This document shows positions 63,585 to 64,000 of a DNA stretch of 64,000 bases, piece after piece (the first letter of the stretch is position 1; the number at the start of each line of letters is the position of its first letter). The notes below the pieces were generated by a model. That model made no database searches and was not told the origin of the DNA. It saw only the letters and a list, made by a program, of their open reading frames with translations. The translations under genes were made by a program, and so were the position numbers. Source of the DNA: Climacteris rufus (Eukaryota; Chordata; Aves; Passeriformes; Climacteridae); contig VZRZ01002225.1 of NCBI GenBank assembly GCA_013398175.1, positions 1,594,733 through 1,658,732 of the forward strand. The letters run 5' to 3'.

Positions 63585-64000
63585 AGAAAGAAAATTGGAG
63601 TTGAGTCACTTGCCTCCAGCATCTGGCTCTTGAAGAGAAACACACATGACTACCATTTTTTCATTACCCTCCACTCACATGATCTTTACCACCCTCTATT
63701 AGACAGAAAGTCTCACTGGATGATTCACAAAGCTCCCCGTCTGCCAAACATATTTGAGGCCATATAATTTTACCCTTTGATTATAAGTACTGTTTTCATG
63801 TAAGGATGTGGGCACACTTACCAGGTCATCATTTCTTTTGGGAGGTTCTAAATTGCAAGCTGCAGTCAGCAACAAACTCTGCCTGATGTTCTGCTAGTTA
63901 AGTAATGCTTAAATAAGAACAATATCAAAGTGATAAATACAAGCCCTCTTTGCTTTGCTCTTTTCATGGCCTCGGTCTACATTTTATGTCAAAAAGTACT
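63580..64000. other. Non-coding end of window
   Basis: Nothing recognisable was found in this last stretch. Confidence 0.5.

Noticed and set aside
1..64000. CRISPR array, bacterial operons, rRNA genes or endogenous retroviral genes
   Set aside because: No regularly spaced repeats, no ribosome-binding-site pattern, no rRNA-like sequence and no gag, pol or env motifs were seen on either strand.

Overview
This window looks like non-coding DNA from a bird (Aves) macrochromosome. The main evidence is repeat content. Several pieces of CR1 non-LTR retrotransposon are readable, including one with an avian-style CR1 3' end, along with a few very old MIR-like core-SINE remnants. I see no L1, Alu or B-type elements and no recognisable LTR element. 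The DNA is AT-rich, poor in CpG and low in repeats. Two N-runs lie inside poly-G tracts, which points to a draft eukaryotic assembly. I found no operons, no ribosome-binding-site pattern, no CRISPR array, and no rRNA or tRNA gene.

I could not recognise any protein-coding gene. The many short open frames overlap on both strands and have no family signature. The only conceptual translation I place in a family is a decayed CR1 reverse-transcriptase fragment on the minus strand (about 11.0-11.35 kb). Four short segments between 3.5 and 9.4 kb resemble exons, having an acceptor-like tract, an open frame and a donor or stop. They are listed as weak candidates only.

Layout. 0-10 kb: unannotated AT-rich DNA with the exon-like segments and one MIR-like remnant. 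10.1-11.4 kb: two minus-strand CR1 fragments. 12.70 kb: a striking perfect hairpin. 17.04-17.83 kb: the only obvious CpG-rich cluster, followed by polypurine tracts and GC-richer flanks to about 18.8 kb. 19.4-24.5 kb: two MIR-like remnants and an old minus-strand CR1. 24.5-31.7 kb: nothing recognisable. 31.7-34.9 kb: three blocks with the look of vertebrate conserved non-coding elements (few repeats, many TAAT and GATA-type words). This is inference, not measured conservation. 34.9-64 kb: mostly featureless AT-rich DNA, with two poly-G/N gaps (38.86 and 58.99 kb), a CTCF-like word (39.36 kb), a GC-richer block (45.17-45.60 kb), a MIR-like remnant (47.7 kb), a CR1 3' end (52.3-52.4 kb), a G/T-rich tract (58.4-58.5 kb) and a 56-base poly-A run (63.52-63.58 kb).

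The best overall reading is a gene desert or very large intron, possibly holding regulatory elements for a developmental gene outside the window. I did not find a convincing new biological system. The items most worth a second look are the 17.0-17.8 kb CpG cluster, the 31.7-34.9 kb blocks, the 12.70 kb hairpin and the exon-like segments.
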